64,000 nucleotides of DNA from Hetaerina americana (lineage: Eukaryota > Arthropoda > Insecta > Odonata > Calopterygidae), in contig JAKTNV010000003.1 in NCBI GenBank assembly GCA_022747635.1, positions 30,174,551 through 30,238,550 on the forward strand, read 5' to 3'. Below are positions 21,501 to 36,500 of the stretch, piece by piece (the first letter of the stretch is position 1; the number at the start of each line of letters is the position of its first letter). The notes under the pieces are model-generated. The model was given only the letters and a program-made list of their open reading frames with translations. It did no database searches and was not told the origin of the DNA. Position numbers and translations under genes: made by a program.

Positions 21501-24500
21501 TTGCAAACTGTTTTTCAAGGAGTGACTGTATGGAGAAGATTGGAGGGAAGTCAAGAGATGAAGGAATTAATGAGGAAAATTTCCTGCAAGATGAAGACTG
21601 GGTTCTGGTAGTGCATCAGAAGCACTCACCAATGGTGAGGACTTTGATACCTACAAGCCAGGTACAACTTGTGACATATAGTGTGAGGAAGAAATGGGCC
21701 GTGAAGTGGAAGATGGTTATGGAGATGGGCAAAGTGGTGCTGCTTGTGTTTTAAACTGCAAGAACATTCACATATGCTCCCAACATCATTAAAAGTGACG
21801 AAATGAACGTAGGCAGCAATGAAAGTTTATAGTTCTATCCATAAAGTAACAACACCAAGAATTTGTGACTTAAAAAAATGAAAATTTAATGAATTTTTTA
21901 CAAAGAAGTAATGCGAATTGAATTCAGCAGTGAAAAAAATTACAAAACCAATGCATACACTTTCATTTAAGAAATATATACCATTTTAAAAATGTCAGTT
22001 TTATTAATTTAATGCGGGCTTCTACATTCATCATTCCTATCCTTTGTTATTTCCAGAACTCACAACAAAAAAATGAAGTGAGGTTTCAATGCATATACTT
22101 AAAGTAACATAATAAATGCAGAGAAATTCTTTTAGGATACAACGGATGCGGCATCTAATATTAGCAAAAGTACTTCCATTTTTTGTACATGTTGGTGCCA
22201 CTCTATTTATACTTGGTGTAATGTATAATACATATTTTAAAAGTCTGAAATATCTCACTTCAAATTTAATTATAGCTGCATCCATATTTGATTCATTGAA
22301 ATTTTGAATACATGTTGAGGGTAAGCCCAAAATTGAGGTCTCCAATGTTTTTAGAAATAGAAATAAAAACTGATTTACAATTATTAATACATCATTTTAA
22401 AGCTTGAACAGTCCTCTATTTTTCTACATAATTGCCATTTCAGTCAATGGATTTTTGTAAGCACTGGGCCAGTTTTTATATTCCCATGTCACGTCATCTT
22501 TCACCTTATCATTGTTAGATACATGTGATGAAACTGAGATGTCCCACTTCACACCCGAGATCAAACAGCAATACATGAACGGCGGCATTTCTCTTCACCC
22601 AAGTCACAAAAATTCAAACATTTTGCCAACAAAATCATGGCAACTGTGTAATGGGATTGAAACAGGCTATTGATGGTCAACTTCACGGCTCCTGGCACCA
22701 CTGACAGGTATTGAGAGACATTACCTCAGATGGGTTATTCAAAACTGGAAAAGAATAATGTTGAACAAGGGCATAAACCTTCTTCATGACAATTCTTGCC
22801 TCCACATCACCTGTCAAAACATCATACTCCGCTGCAGCAGTTTGGATGAGACATCATCACACCCTAACTTAGCACCCAGTGACCTCCAGTTGTTTCCAAA
22901 GTAGAAAGAACATTTGGCCAGAAGGCCTTCAGTGATGATCACGAGGTGAGCGATCTAGGCCCAACACTTCCACAATGACATGGTGGAGAGCTGGAATGAC
23001 ATGGGTATGCAAACCTGGCCCAGTGCCTACAAAAATGCATTGATTGAAATGGCGATTATGATGAAAAATAGTGAAATGTTCAAGCTTTAAAATGTTGATC
23101 CATCATTGAAAATCAACGTTTCTTTCTATTTCTAAAAAAATTGGAGACCTCAACTTTGGGATTCCCCTCTTAACAAGATTTGGATTTGTGGAGTTCTACA
23201 AAATATTGATCAGCTAAAATAAAGTTAGACATGACCCCAAATAAAATGGGGAGAAGAATAAAAAATCCGGAGCAATGAGAAAGATCATCATTCAATGACT
23301 TCCCCAAATAAATTAAAAAATGAAAACTGACAAAACAGGTGTTAAATTATTGAGAAGAATACTCACATTTTTCAGTCGGTCATCTCGAATGCTTAATAAT
23401 CTTCCATGCTCCCCTCCACCAAATAGGCCCAGGACCTTCCTTCTTGGAGTAGCAATTGCTATGCCTCCATCAACAAGATGAGGTGGATCACCCATCTCAG
23501 ACCAAGTGTGACCCCAATCAAGCTGATGATTAAATATTATGAGTTAAAGCACTAAGAAACTCAAAGTTTCACAAAATACCCTACATCAACTTTCAACAAG
23601 AAATATAATACAAGTAGTAGTAGTCCATCCCCTATGGCGCAAATGACCTTAGCTGTCGGTCGCCTCCCCTAAAAACTACTACTAATATAATACGAGGGTC
23701 ATCCGGAAAGTAGTACCCGTTCGTGCCGCATGAAGTGCTGACGACGCGAGTAGCCGCTGGACGAGGTCAGATAGCTTCAGTGGCTTGTCTGCCTTCTCTG
23801 AGCCAAGTTGCGTGACACTAGCATTGCCTGTGTTGTTTCTGTGATTGTTTACAATGTTTAAAAAAATTGAGAACGCCGCCAGTTGTGAAGTGAGGGCAGT
23901 GATTAAATTCCTCAATGCAAGAAACGTTCGCCCATGTGATATTCATCGCCAATTAAAGGAGGTGTATGGAGACAATGTAATGGACGAGTCGTCTGTTCGG
24001 CGGTGGTGTCGCAACTTCAACATGGGGAGGGGGAACACACACGACGATGAGCGTTCGGGGAGACCATCTGTCATTACAGACCAACTGGTGAGCTCAGTTG
24101 ACGAATTCGTGAGGAACGATCGGCGCGTCACAATTGATGACATCTGTGAGCATTTTCCCAATGTTTCTCGAACAATTGTTCATGAAATTATTAAACACCA
24201 TCTGCATTATGCAAAAATTTGTGCAAGATGGGTCCCTCGCGTATCTCAATGAGCTGGCGGCGAAGGACTATGCAGCAGGAATACAGAAACTTGTCACACG
24301 TTATGACAAATGCCTTAATTTGCTTGGAGATTATGTTGAGAAGTAGTTTAAAGTATCCTCTTTCAAATAAAATTTTTTATGTTTGTTAATATTTACTTTT
24401 GTGTCTTTATTTCACGAACGGGTACTACTTTCCGGATGACCCTCGTACAATGAGAGTTCAAACCATTTCTAATTAGGAAATCCAAGTTGAAAAACTTGAT

Positions 24501-27500
24501 GCTTTGATGCAACATTCAGGGTGAGTGTTTCACTGAATCATTATTACTAATGGCATTCTAATGTTTAAGGTACATTTTATTCATACTTCTTTCTCCTCCT
24601 TCCATCCAGTATGCCTATCCTACTCCTAGTCTTTCCTTGATTGCATAATCTTCTACCTTACATCACAGTTTTCAACATCCCATCCCAACATCTATCTTTC
24701 CTACCTCCTTTGGTTTTCTCACAACGATTCCCTCTCCTCCTACACACTGCCTAGTACATCCTCATTTGTTTTCCTTCTTGCCCATCTCACTTTTTCTATC
24801 CTTCTCCTTATCCATACTTAAAAAGCCTCCACTATGCTTATCATCTTGCTTCAAATACCATTTTTCTGTTCTATACAAAATCACGCTTCATTTCAAAGTT
24901 TAAATTAGTCTTTGCTTCAAATCTTCATTTATTATTAATCAACATCCCTGTCATCAATTCTCTCTTTGAGAAAGTTGCTTTGCTATCAAATGTCCACACT
25001 AGTTTGACCATTTCGATCCAAAACACTTATGAGAGGGAAATATTCCACCTTTAGTTTATGACTTTCAGTTTCAATTTTTAACTTAGCTTTCCTCTTTCTC
25101 GAAAACAATACCACCTTATTGTAGTTTACATTTCTCATCCCATGCATTTCAGACCAACTTTATAATGCATTCAGCAATATTTGCAACTCCTTGGCTGACT
25201 GGCTAACTAAAGCTTGATTTTGTAAGGTGTCAATTCAATAGCAAATATTGATTTTAAGAACTTTATCTCAATATTTTGGTGAACTAGGTGACCACAAACA
25301 CGAGTTAGAATTTGACAACAGCAGCAAAGTAGTGCTCATGGCCAAGTGATTGATTTTCTAAAAAGCCGATTTTATGAATTGTCCGCTGACTTTAATTCCT
25401 ATCTCAGGTTCAGCCCATGCCTCTCTTACCATTTCTTCTACATATATGTTATAGGGGACAGATGATCTCTACCTAATACTGTCAATCCTGACTCTTCATC
25501 CTCTACTTGTACCTGAGCAATCTGAGATATGTGCTGGTTGAGGTTAAGTCAACCTTCCCCTTTAATCTACACTCTGGAAGAAGCATGGTGGAAGACAAAG
25601 TGTGAGGACAAGAAATGTTAAAAAAGGAGGGTTGTAATTGGTGCTCTGTATTGGAAAAAGAAAACACTGTCAGGAAGTAAGAAAGGAAAATCCATGTAAA
25701 CTAACAAAGTCTCATAAGGAAAATTATTAATTGAATCAGGAAAGATTCAACCTAGATGGAAAGAATACACAGAGGAAATATTCAGGATGTTAGGCCAGCA
25801 AACTTAAAAATAGAAGGAATATATGATGTAGATAGGTATGGTTTGGCTTTGGTGTACTTGATGGGGAGAAAGAAAGGGAACCTAGGGAATTGAAATCAAA
25901 TAAGGTTGTGGGTCTAGATAAAATTCCCTTGGAACTACTAAGATTTTAAGAAAATGTGGGAGGAAGAATTTGTATGGGCCATTTCATAGCATTTATGAGG
26001 GAAGAATTTGGCCCAAAGATTTCATCAGGCCAGTATTTGTTCTTGTCCCAAAAGGGAAAGGCAGCCTTATGTGAGGACTATACAACAATTAACTTGATTT
26101 CAAATGCAGTTAAAGTGCCACTTAGGATCATCAATAAGAGGATGGAGAGAAGAGCAAATGAACAGTTTAAATCATAAAGGGGAGATGCACACATGATACC
26201 ATAGTAGTAATAAGGTCACTAAATAATTATTGGCCTTGATTGGAATTACTTCACTGAACTTTACCTGATGATGCACTTTAACTGAAGATGCCTGAGCCAT
26301 TACGGCAGTGTAGAAAGGAAAACAAAGAAAAAAGTCCCTGGTATAGTGGGGGAGCAGAGAGGGTTGCTCGGAAAAATCCAAAGGAGGCAGGCAAACTGGT
26401 TGAACAGCATTTTAAGGTGGTGGAATATTGAAGGCTGTGATAAAGAGGAGAATGTTAGGCAGTTGAGGTAGGGGGGTGAAAAGGACAAGCAAATTGGATG
26501 GAATGAAAGGAGGTAGAATAGAAGGTCAGTTTAATGTTTAGTAGCGTATCAGGGGATATCTCGTCAGAAGCAGCTAAGAAATGTTGCGATGATCAGTAGA
26601 ACACCTAGCTTAAAAAGTACTAATAAGAGTAATAATGGCGGCAGATGTAATTTCGTAGCAATGCTCCATCCTCATGATCCCATTGATCAAGATAGCCAGC
26701 AGCAGACCCAGAAGGGCATTTTAAGTGGAGAAAACTTTTTGAGTGCATGGGGATACATGAGTTTGTATGTACTGGTGGCAAAGCAAGAATAACCCATTCC
26801 AGCAAAACAATTAAACAATTAAAGGTTTGTCTTTTTTATATGTTTTAAAGTGGAATCCCAATTTCATAACAAAATTACTTACAATTCATTAAAGTAAAAT
26901 TTTACATTCCTATGCAGACTATAAGAGTTTAATGCTTCAAATATTTTCCAAAACCATACAATGATCATTAGCAAAGTCAGGTCATTAGCCAACATATTAT
27001 GACTAACTGGCTAATGATCTAGATTTTGGGATCATTCACCGCAACATCTTATACACCTTTCATAATAATTGCAACTTTAGTTGTTTCCCTAGCAGCTACA
27101 TTTCACAATAAATTTACTTGAGGCTACGTATCATCTCTGATATTTTGAAGTCATCTACCAAAAATTTCTGTTCACAATGAAATACAAGCAGTTGTCTACA
27201 ACAAGAATTTTATGTTTTATTTTATATGATTATTCTGAGCAACCTAAAGAATAAAAATTAGTTAAAACACAAATTTCACAAAATAACTCACCTGCCAGTG
27301 ACCAAACACATCATTATGATGAAGCATAAGTACTCTCTGGTCTGTTAGTAAAACTACCGCCTGGCCCAGTCGTGCATGAAATACATAAGTATCGGTGGAT
27401 GAAAACTTTCCTCTCTCCAATTCCTGAAAACAAAAAAAGATTCTGTAAATAAATTTCAATCATGCTAAATGCATAAAGCATCATCTTAATGATTTTAAAT

Positions 27501-30500
27501 ATTACTAATGCACTAAACTTGAGAACTAGTTTATCATTTTAGAATGGGTCAGGAAGGAGATCTTTGCAAACTGGAGGCTGCACCATGACAACATGCCATC
27601 CCACACCACCTTCCTCTTGACGGAGTACCTGGCCAACCACAAGGTGACCATGCTGCCCCAGTCACCCTTGAGCATCGATGTCTCACTGCCTGACTCCTTT
27701 TTGTCCCAAAAATAGATTTTGGAACACAGGATAACATAAGAGAGGCCATGACAAGGTGCTTGAATGAGGCTCCCGGGGATTTGGACACAACACTTATCAT
27801 CTTGTTTAAACAAGCAAGGGCCCAGGATGCTTCAATTTCTGATCCTGCATTAATAGGTGGGCACTTTGGAATTAGAATGGGAATGTTAAAAAACTGTTGG
27901 AAATTTCCAGTGCTATGTACACAAATAAAAAGGCTTGGACGGCTGGAAAAATTTTTAAGTATAGGGTTAAAGCATTGGACAGGAACTTTTCACAGCAGAA
28001 GCACAGCTGTAAATTTTTGACAACAGATCTGCATATCCCTACATGGAATGTCTGAATTCAATTAGATTGATCTTTTTGCTGCTAAGTATGACAACAGTTT
28101 TGCAGCTATACGATTGGGATACATTGAAAATCTTAAGTGCCACTATTTAAAGTTAATACTCCAGCAATATCAGTCTTATATTAAAACATATTACCAAAAT
28201 AGGTCCGTGACTCTTTGGGAATCCTTGTATTTGTTTCGTGCCATCTGGAGATTTGCAACTGCACACACAATTTCTAATCACTTTTGCAAAGTTGGATTTC
28301 CATTTCTACTAACAGCTGGCCCTGGTGGCGACAGGTTAATGTCCTTGACTGCCAACCCAGAGGTTGCACGTTCAATTCCCGCCTAGGTGAATTTTACTCC
28401 ACCTTGGGCATGGATATTAAAATGAAATGAGTTTACTGAATTTGTAATTCCACACACTTTATTTAAAACAAGACCCAGGTTTCGACGTTGAATGTCATCA
28501 TCAGGTCACCTGGGTTATGTTTTTAAATATTAAGTGTGTGAAATTACGAAGTCAATAATTTCATTTCATTTCAATTGTATGCTAATTCCATTAAGTTACG
28601 CCAGAGACAACAAATTTTAGGACAGGGATGTTTGTAATCGTCTTCATTGTAATGTGTAGGGGCTAGGTGGAAGGAGAAACTTCGATGTCTCAATCTTGCC
28701 CCAATAAAGACATTAAATAAATGAATAAAATAAATAAATAGCAGCAAATGTCTATGAACAAAGTGAGCTTATTGGGAAGGTACTGGAGAATATCTATTCT
28801 GGGTTTTTGAGTTATTTAATCAATCATGTGCCTGATATGATGAAATTGAGAATGGAAATCATACGAAATTATTTTATATTATGTTAAGATGAATAAATGA
28901 ATGAATTAAGTCTTTGGAGTAACCTAAAAATCAAAACACCACTACGAGTGCAGTATCTTCAAATAATGTGTTGAATTATTATGAATTCCTAATTTATACA
29001 ACAGGTTCTTCCTTTGGGTCTTTCGGTAAGTGGATATACATCTTATCTTTCTTTGTTAGATATGAGGGGAGGGAAGATGTTGAACTTTGGAGTACAAAAT
29101 GCATTACAGTGATTCTCTTTCCCTCCAATTCACTCCTTAAAGAGTGAGCACTATGAGAACCATAGTCGACAATTGCTGTTAGCATTGTTTCTGCCTACAC
29201 CTGGACACATTTTGGTTGGTCCATCAAAAGTGGTTTAGAAGTAGAGCAAGTACTTTACACCTTAAAAAGTTTTTTATTACCCTTCTATGAGTGTTTATAA
29301 CCTCTACCTCATACAAACCGTACTTCAAGAGACTGTCAATTCTTCCTCTATCTACCCTCCCGATGAGAATACCAATAGCATAGTAACTTTGACTTCTTTT
29401 AAATCTACCTAATCCAATGATGGAGTGAACAAATATGGAAAAAACAAGAATGTTTGTACCCATACAGTAAATATGAGTACATAGAATGGCTTTGGCTGGG
29501 TCATGGACGATGAGCTCTCTTCTCTAATTAAGAGAGGAGCTCTACATTAATTTAATTAACATATGTCATTATGCTACAAAAGGCAAACACAAATTGATAA
29601 TATGTACAGTTATTGAAGCTAAAAATACTGCATCTGTTTTTTTATAACTGATATTATTTCATTTTGACCTCTGACCAAGCAACTATATGCTATCAGTTTT
29701 TCTTGAGAGAAATAAATAACAGAAATATTAAACCTTTGTTATATAAATATGTATCTTAGCAGTAAACACCTACAATGGCATATGATTGCAATGGAAAAAA
29801 TTTAAATTAACAATACCCTGTCAAGTTACAGGACCAGATCATGACTTTGAAGTTCATGGCAGATGTATTTGATTTATTCATACTAAAAACCTAAGTCATA
29901 GGTTCTTGGTTTCGGAATTCTCCCAGCTTTAAATTAAACATTTCTTTTTAATTTGGTTTGTTTTAAATAATTAAATTGTACCATTTTGAGAAGCATCAGA
30001 CTCTAATTGAGATTGCATTGAAATCCTTCCTTTAAAAATATCAAGAAGTGAAAAGGCAACATCAAGTGAATATTCTATAACTGAGTTGACAGCTGGTGTC
30101 AAAAAGATTTGTTTCTAATAAATTCTGGCTGCAGGAACACATAGACCACAAGAAATTACTTTGGGCATGCTAAACTATTCTCTTATCAATTATCTCTGTT
30201 TATCTATTATATACTACACTAACCCTAATTTTCCTTTCCCTCTCCCCATTTCTACCCTTTTCACACTTATTTCCCTCATGGTCATTCCTCTAGTAATTGC
30301 TCTGTAAATGCATGCAGCATATCACAAAATATCTACAAATTAAAGGTTATTTCTGGCATCATGAAATACTATACCCTGAATTCAGACTTACAATATCATT
30401 AGTCATAAAAGTTAGACTTGTGAACTCTTTCTCACCTTCAATAATCTGTCTCCTTCAGCCTCTTGAGCTGCAAATGGTCGTACTTGGCTTCCTGGAATTA

Positions 30501-33500
30501 GGAACCTTGGTAGCCTTAACCTGGCAACTTGTTCTGAAACTTCTGCCGCACTTTAAATAAAAACAGAGAATTTGCAAGTATGATTTTTTCCCAAGCATCA
30601 CAGTTAACATCAGGAGTGGTTTAAAGAAACTGTGAGAAATCCAAAATCAAAAGTAACGGTGATGAAATCACTTGTGAGTGTTCTTACAAAATTCACAGCA
30701 TAAGAAGAATCCTCATTAGATAACTGACTTAAGCACTCAGCCAGAAAATTGAGAGATCTGGTGATACTTTCCAGTGTAGACAAATGAATTTTCTGTTGTG
30801 AGATACTCACCTCCAGAATGGTCACTTCTTGGTGTGACTCAATGGCTAATTAATTAGCTACATAAAATTCATAAACAATATCATCTTGCAACATTCTGTA
30901 AGCATGTTACAACACAGTCCTAAAATGCCAATAAAAGGTTTTAAAATACTTCAATATTAGTTATAATAATGATTTTGTCTCATGGGCAAGTCTCTCAAAC
31001 TATACTTTGTTGCCTGGAAGAGAAACAAAATAATTTGGACACCAATCAACTTTTAATACTGAACAATTGCATTCATAACTGTTGCATGTGCATGCAAAGA
31101 TAAAGAATACAGTTGTAATGATAATAATAGCCCCCACCATCTTTCGTCATGAGAAATGTCATACTTAAAAGGCATGGTAAAAGGGCAATTAGAAAAGTTC
31201 TCAGGGTCGAATAGTAATAAACTAATTACTTAGTGAAACTTTTTTATTTTTCAATGTAGTCTCACCGTACACTAATGCACCTGGTTCAGTGATGTTCCAA
31301 TGTATTGATCCCATCTCGAAAATTAAATTCCTTCAGGCCTGCAAAATACCAGTCCACTTTGGCTGATAGTTCTTTGTTCGAAGAGAATCTCCATCCAACG
31401 GAGAAAATTTTGAGCTTGGGAAAAAGATGGAAACCTAATGGAGCCAAATCAGGCTAATACGACGGGTGTGGCAAATATTCGTATCTTAGTTCATGTGTTT
31501 TTGCCATGGCACCCACACTTGTGTGTGGGCATACATTGTCTTGATGAAAGATGACTTTCTTTCTTGTCAAACCTTGACTTTTTTCATGTATCGTTTGCTA
31601 TAGTTAGTCCAAGAGGTTAGCGTAATATTGTCCAGTAATTGTTTGATCAGCGAGAAGATAATCTAGTAGCTGAATCCTTTTCGCAACCCAGTAAACGGAA
31701 GCCATCACCTTTCCGTCTGACCATATTGCCTTTGCTTTCTTTGGTGGTGCTGAATCAACATGTTTCCACTGCTTTGACTACCATGGGGGTATAGTACTAC
31801 CATGGGGGTCATGGGGGTATAGTAGTTGACCCAAGTTTCATATGTGGTCACAAACCATTACAGAAATCATTTTTGATTGCTCTTAAAATGGATCAAACAT
31901 TGTTTGGAAATTTCCATTTTCTGATGCCTTTGTGATTCTCCATTAAGAGTCGCAGCACCCATTTTTTAATTAATTTTTTAATACATGATTCCTCTGTCAA
32001 AATGTGATATGCCTGTTCAGATGACATCCCTACAGCTTCAGCGATTTCTCGCACTTTCAGTTGGTGATCCTCCATGAACACTTAATCCAATTTTAAAATA
32101 ATTTCTTGGGTAGTGGCACAACTCAGCCGACCACTACACAGATCATCATCTAAGCTGTCCTAACCAAACTTAAACTAGTTTGTCCACTTGGCAACAGTTG
32201 AATATGAAGGAGCAGAACCCCCCGAGTTTTCTGAAAGTCAGAATGAATTTTCTTTGCTTTCATTACATTCTTTACTAAGTATTTAACCACTGCTCAAATC
32301 TCAATTTTTCCGATCTTCACAAATCACTACGCGGGAACAACAACAGAGTCTTCTGCAGCACAGATCTCTTTCCAGAGCACTGAGGCGTTGGTAAGTTTGC
32401 TAATCAATACTTCAAATGGCATTAAAAATGCTGGGATAGCTTTTCCTGCACTCTAAAGGCAAACTCTGAGGTCAAATGCCTAATTATTCTTACAAAGGGT
32501 GGGGATTAAAACAATTTGAAACCAAATCTGGTCTGACCTCACAGCTTCATCTCATTTCCTTCTACTATGCCAGCTAAAAATTAAATAGGATTACAGTATT
32601 AAAGCTGTATTCAAGCATTTATTTGGCCATCCTTCCTGTATGGGCACCGCCTGGATAAAATCTTAACAGAATGAGGAACAGATCTGTGCGTTGGCTAGTG
32701 GACTGGCTTTTCACCCCGAGGGTCTGGATTTGAATACCAAAGGTGTAAGGATTTTTTTCAGTGGAATCCCGATTACTAATTGGGTTAATGTGCAGAGACC
32801 AGTTCAAGTTTAGCATGCCATCCATCAGATGGGTCGTTAAACTGTGGTTCCCATGATGCATTATGGTGAGGGTAGACAAAGGAAGATGGCAGGTTTCTCT
32901 CCACCCTTCCTCCATTCCCTGAAAATGCTAACCCTACCAAATAACCCAACCATCCCTCAAGGCTCATTTGATCTTAACCATCATTTCCTCCATTAATTGA
33001 CACTTGGCAGAATGCAAGATATAAATTAAAGATAATAATTTATTTTTAATTATACGTGAATAGGATAATTTTAATTCACAGGGAATCATCATTTAAACAG
33101 ACGTGAAGATTGGAAAATTCTTATTGTAGTGATAGTTCACTGCTATTAGCCTAATGATATGGTTGGGGTCACTAATTTAGTTTCATAAGAATGGATTTTC
33201 CCTTTGCATATAAAAATTATCTCATGAATATAGTAAATAAGAAACCTCTCAACATAACAGTTTCACGTTTAACTTTGTGGAATTCCTTCATTGTGAGGGT
33301 AAAAAGAAACTTTACACTTCCACAATAAAGATTTAATATTTCACTACCATTGAAACCATGGTCGTGAAATATTGAATCTTTATCGTGGAAGTGCAAAGTT
33401 TCTTTTTCACCCACATCAAGATACCTCTAATTTTAAGAATGTGCTTGCTTTCAGGCATAAGAAAAGAGACCATACTACATACTTACCATATAATTAACCA

Positions 33501-36500
33501 ATGCCAATACACTAAACAGTTTTGACCACATCAGGTTTCATTACTAACCTAGTATGTATGATTTTTCAAATTACTTACTGCCTGACAGCATCCAAAGATC
33601 CACCGGCAAAATCCACAAAGCCTGCAGTTGGTCTGGCTACGAGACCTACCACTCCTTTCCCTACTCCTTTTAAAAATCCTCCAAATCCTTCCTCTTTGGC
33701 ACCACTGATTGGTTTTAGAATCACTCCAGAGACTCCATCCACAACACCCTGCGAATGAGAGCATCAAAAAATACAGTAACTATTCAAGAGATATACAGTG
33801 AATATTGGGAAGGGTCCTTTGACACTGATACTCACAGTTACCAGACCTCTGCCCCCACGAGCCAGGCCTTCCTGAATATTGGCAGGTTTGCGACCCATTT
33901 GCTCTTGCCTACGACGTTGGAACTCAGGATCAAAGCTTAATGCAGCAATGCCTTTACCTAAATGTAAAAACATGATATGTAATATGTTCCAATCTCAATC
34001 AACTACAGAAGGGGACATGGATTAATGATGGCCACCTACCATCTTAACGTTTTAAGTTGACAGAAAAAATAATTCTACAAAAAAGTGAAAGTAAGTATCC
34101 ATAAAATGACCAAATAATACATTGCTGTGATAAATCAGGTAAACAAAATCGATAATCTTGAATGAAAATAACATCAAAGATGATATACCAAAATACTTTT
34201 TTAATGTAAATTTTAACTCTCTAATATACAGGATGTAACTTTATTGGTATCCCCCATCAACTATGGAGATAACATTCTGGAAAACCCCTAAAGTTGAAAA
34301 AAAAAATGCAGTTGGTAAACTGTTAAGAACATGGGCCAGTGGATTTTGGAAAGGGAAATTTAACAGGGAAATTCAATGAGAAAAGATTGCACTGAAAAAT
34401 CATTGTGGACCCCACAAAAAGTTTTTAAAGCTTTACTAAACATGTATATTGAAAACTAATTACTATTGCAATTTTTGAATCAATATTTTATAAAATTCTG
34501 GGAAATTATGTAAGTTCTAAGATTTATCTCTTTCCTTTCAAATACTATAGCTTTTCCCAGTTACTTCGGGCTGAAGCTATCCTCCTTGAAGTTGAAAATG
34601 ACTCAAAGTCTTATAATGTGAAGACATTTTTGACTGTGATTTCATGTTAACTCTCAGCAAATGAATAAAATTTCTCATAATACATGCACCAATTACCTAA
34701 AGTCCCAGCTATTCTGGATGCTGCACCAGCACATCCACCTACTGTATGGCCAAACAGACTGCGTACTCCTAATACTAAACCTTCAGCAAACTCTCCTGGT
34801 CCCTCAACTGCACCCTGAGAATAATGAGAGATTCAACAATTAAAATCTTTAATATTAATTTAAATGAATTTATTACACTATAATTTCTCCTAAGTAGCTA
34901 ATGGAGAACATATTAACGCTTGCTTTATCCATTCTGTTGTTAAGAAGCGGCCAACTCACAGGTCCAATATAAAGATATAATCATATTTAGTTATTAATTC
35001 TGTACATTTGGTTTAACCACTGTTATACAGGTAGCTCATTAAATCTATGGCCAGGCTACAAGAATTGGGATATGATGCAAAACGACCTTACTTAAAAAAT
35101 CCTGCTGCGGTGGTTGGAGCATTGGCTTCTCACTCCCGAGGGCTCAGGTTTGAATCCCAGTGGTGGTAAAATTTCTCTCCACCCTTCTCACATTTCCCTG
35201 AATATACCTGTATTACCTCTACCAAATTACCCAACCATATCTAATGGCACAAATGTTCTCAGATGCTTGTCACCTTCCCTCATAATTACATCTATTACCC
35301 TTGATACACTGAATAACAAATCTGTTTCAAATACAAAAATCTTAGCAGTTACCTTAACAGATGACTTTGTTGTAATGAATTTGTCCAACTTAACTTTTTC
35401 GTCCAGTGCCATAGGATTCCCAATTAGTTATTCGTTTTTCCCCTAGAGTTATTACTTCTGAATGTTACAGGGCCGTGGTACTACACTAGTTCTTATTTTT
35501 ATACTTTGTGATCCATGGTACACAAATCTCCATTATTAATTAATAAAAATTATGTAAAACATATTAAATGACTTTATGATATACTACAAAGAGCATTCTT
35601 TTATTATGAAAGGGTAATATTTTGGAAGCCAGAGTTACTGCAGACACAGATTTCCATGGGGCAGTTTATTGGTTCTGTTGGGGGAAAAATATGCACTAAG
35701 TATTGTGGCTTTCAGCAACAAAAACATTGGTGCAGACAATTATTGGTCAGTAAAAGATAGCTGACCAGTAAAAGCCGCTCTTTGTAGAACTTCATCAGAA
35801 TATGTTTTTCATTTAACTATGAGTGATAACCTGGATAAATCCAAAGTCATGGAAAAATAATTTCTGTGTTAACTAATCCCTACAAGGGTACGGTGAAAAG
35901 TTCTCAGCCTGACATTGAAAGACTGCTATTTTCAGTTAAAAAATGATTTTATTTTTCTACATAATATCCCTTGACTTCAACACACTTGGTCCAATATTTC
36001 TTCAACACCAGTATTCCTTCCTGGAAGTGAGAGTCTGGAAGGCTGGGAAAATATCCATCAACAGCCATCTCAACTTCTTCATTATATGCAAAAAGATTCC
36101 CAGAAACAAATTTCTTCAAGTTTGGGAACAGATGGAAGTCTGAGGGTACTAAATCAGTAGAATAGGGGGGATGACTGAGCAACTAATACTCCAAATCATG
36201 TAGTTTTCCCATCACCACCCAAACTTTGTGAGCAGGTGACAGCAGGTTGTCCAGGTGAAAGATGATTTTTTTCCTTCTTCCAGCCAAGCCTCTGCTTGCA
36301 AATTTTGGCATCCAGCTCATCAAGAAGGTTGGAGTAATATTTGCTTGTAATTATTCTACCTTTTTCAAGGTAATCAATTGACAGGATCCCTTTGGCATCC
36401 TAAAACCCACTGGCCATGACCTTTCCGGGAGATGCGATCAACTCTGCTTTCCTTGGTGCTTAACCACCAGCTTCCACCAACTGCTTTGAATGCTGTTTCG

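Noticed and set aside
21372..21754. Two overlapping plus frames with charged residues
   Set aside because: Possibly an old transposon piece, but no motif supports a call.
28318..28385. tRNA-like sequence with B-box
   Set aside because: Continues into a SINE body and does not fold as a complete cloverleaf; not a tRNA gene.
33522..33758. 78-codon plus-strand frame
   Set aside because: Exact antisense of Vps13 exon m; coding evidence is on the minus strand.
35114..35446. 110-codon plus frame
   Set aside because: Its first half is SINE sequence and the rest shows no family signal.
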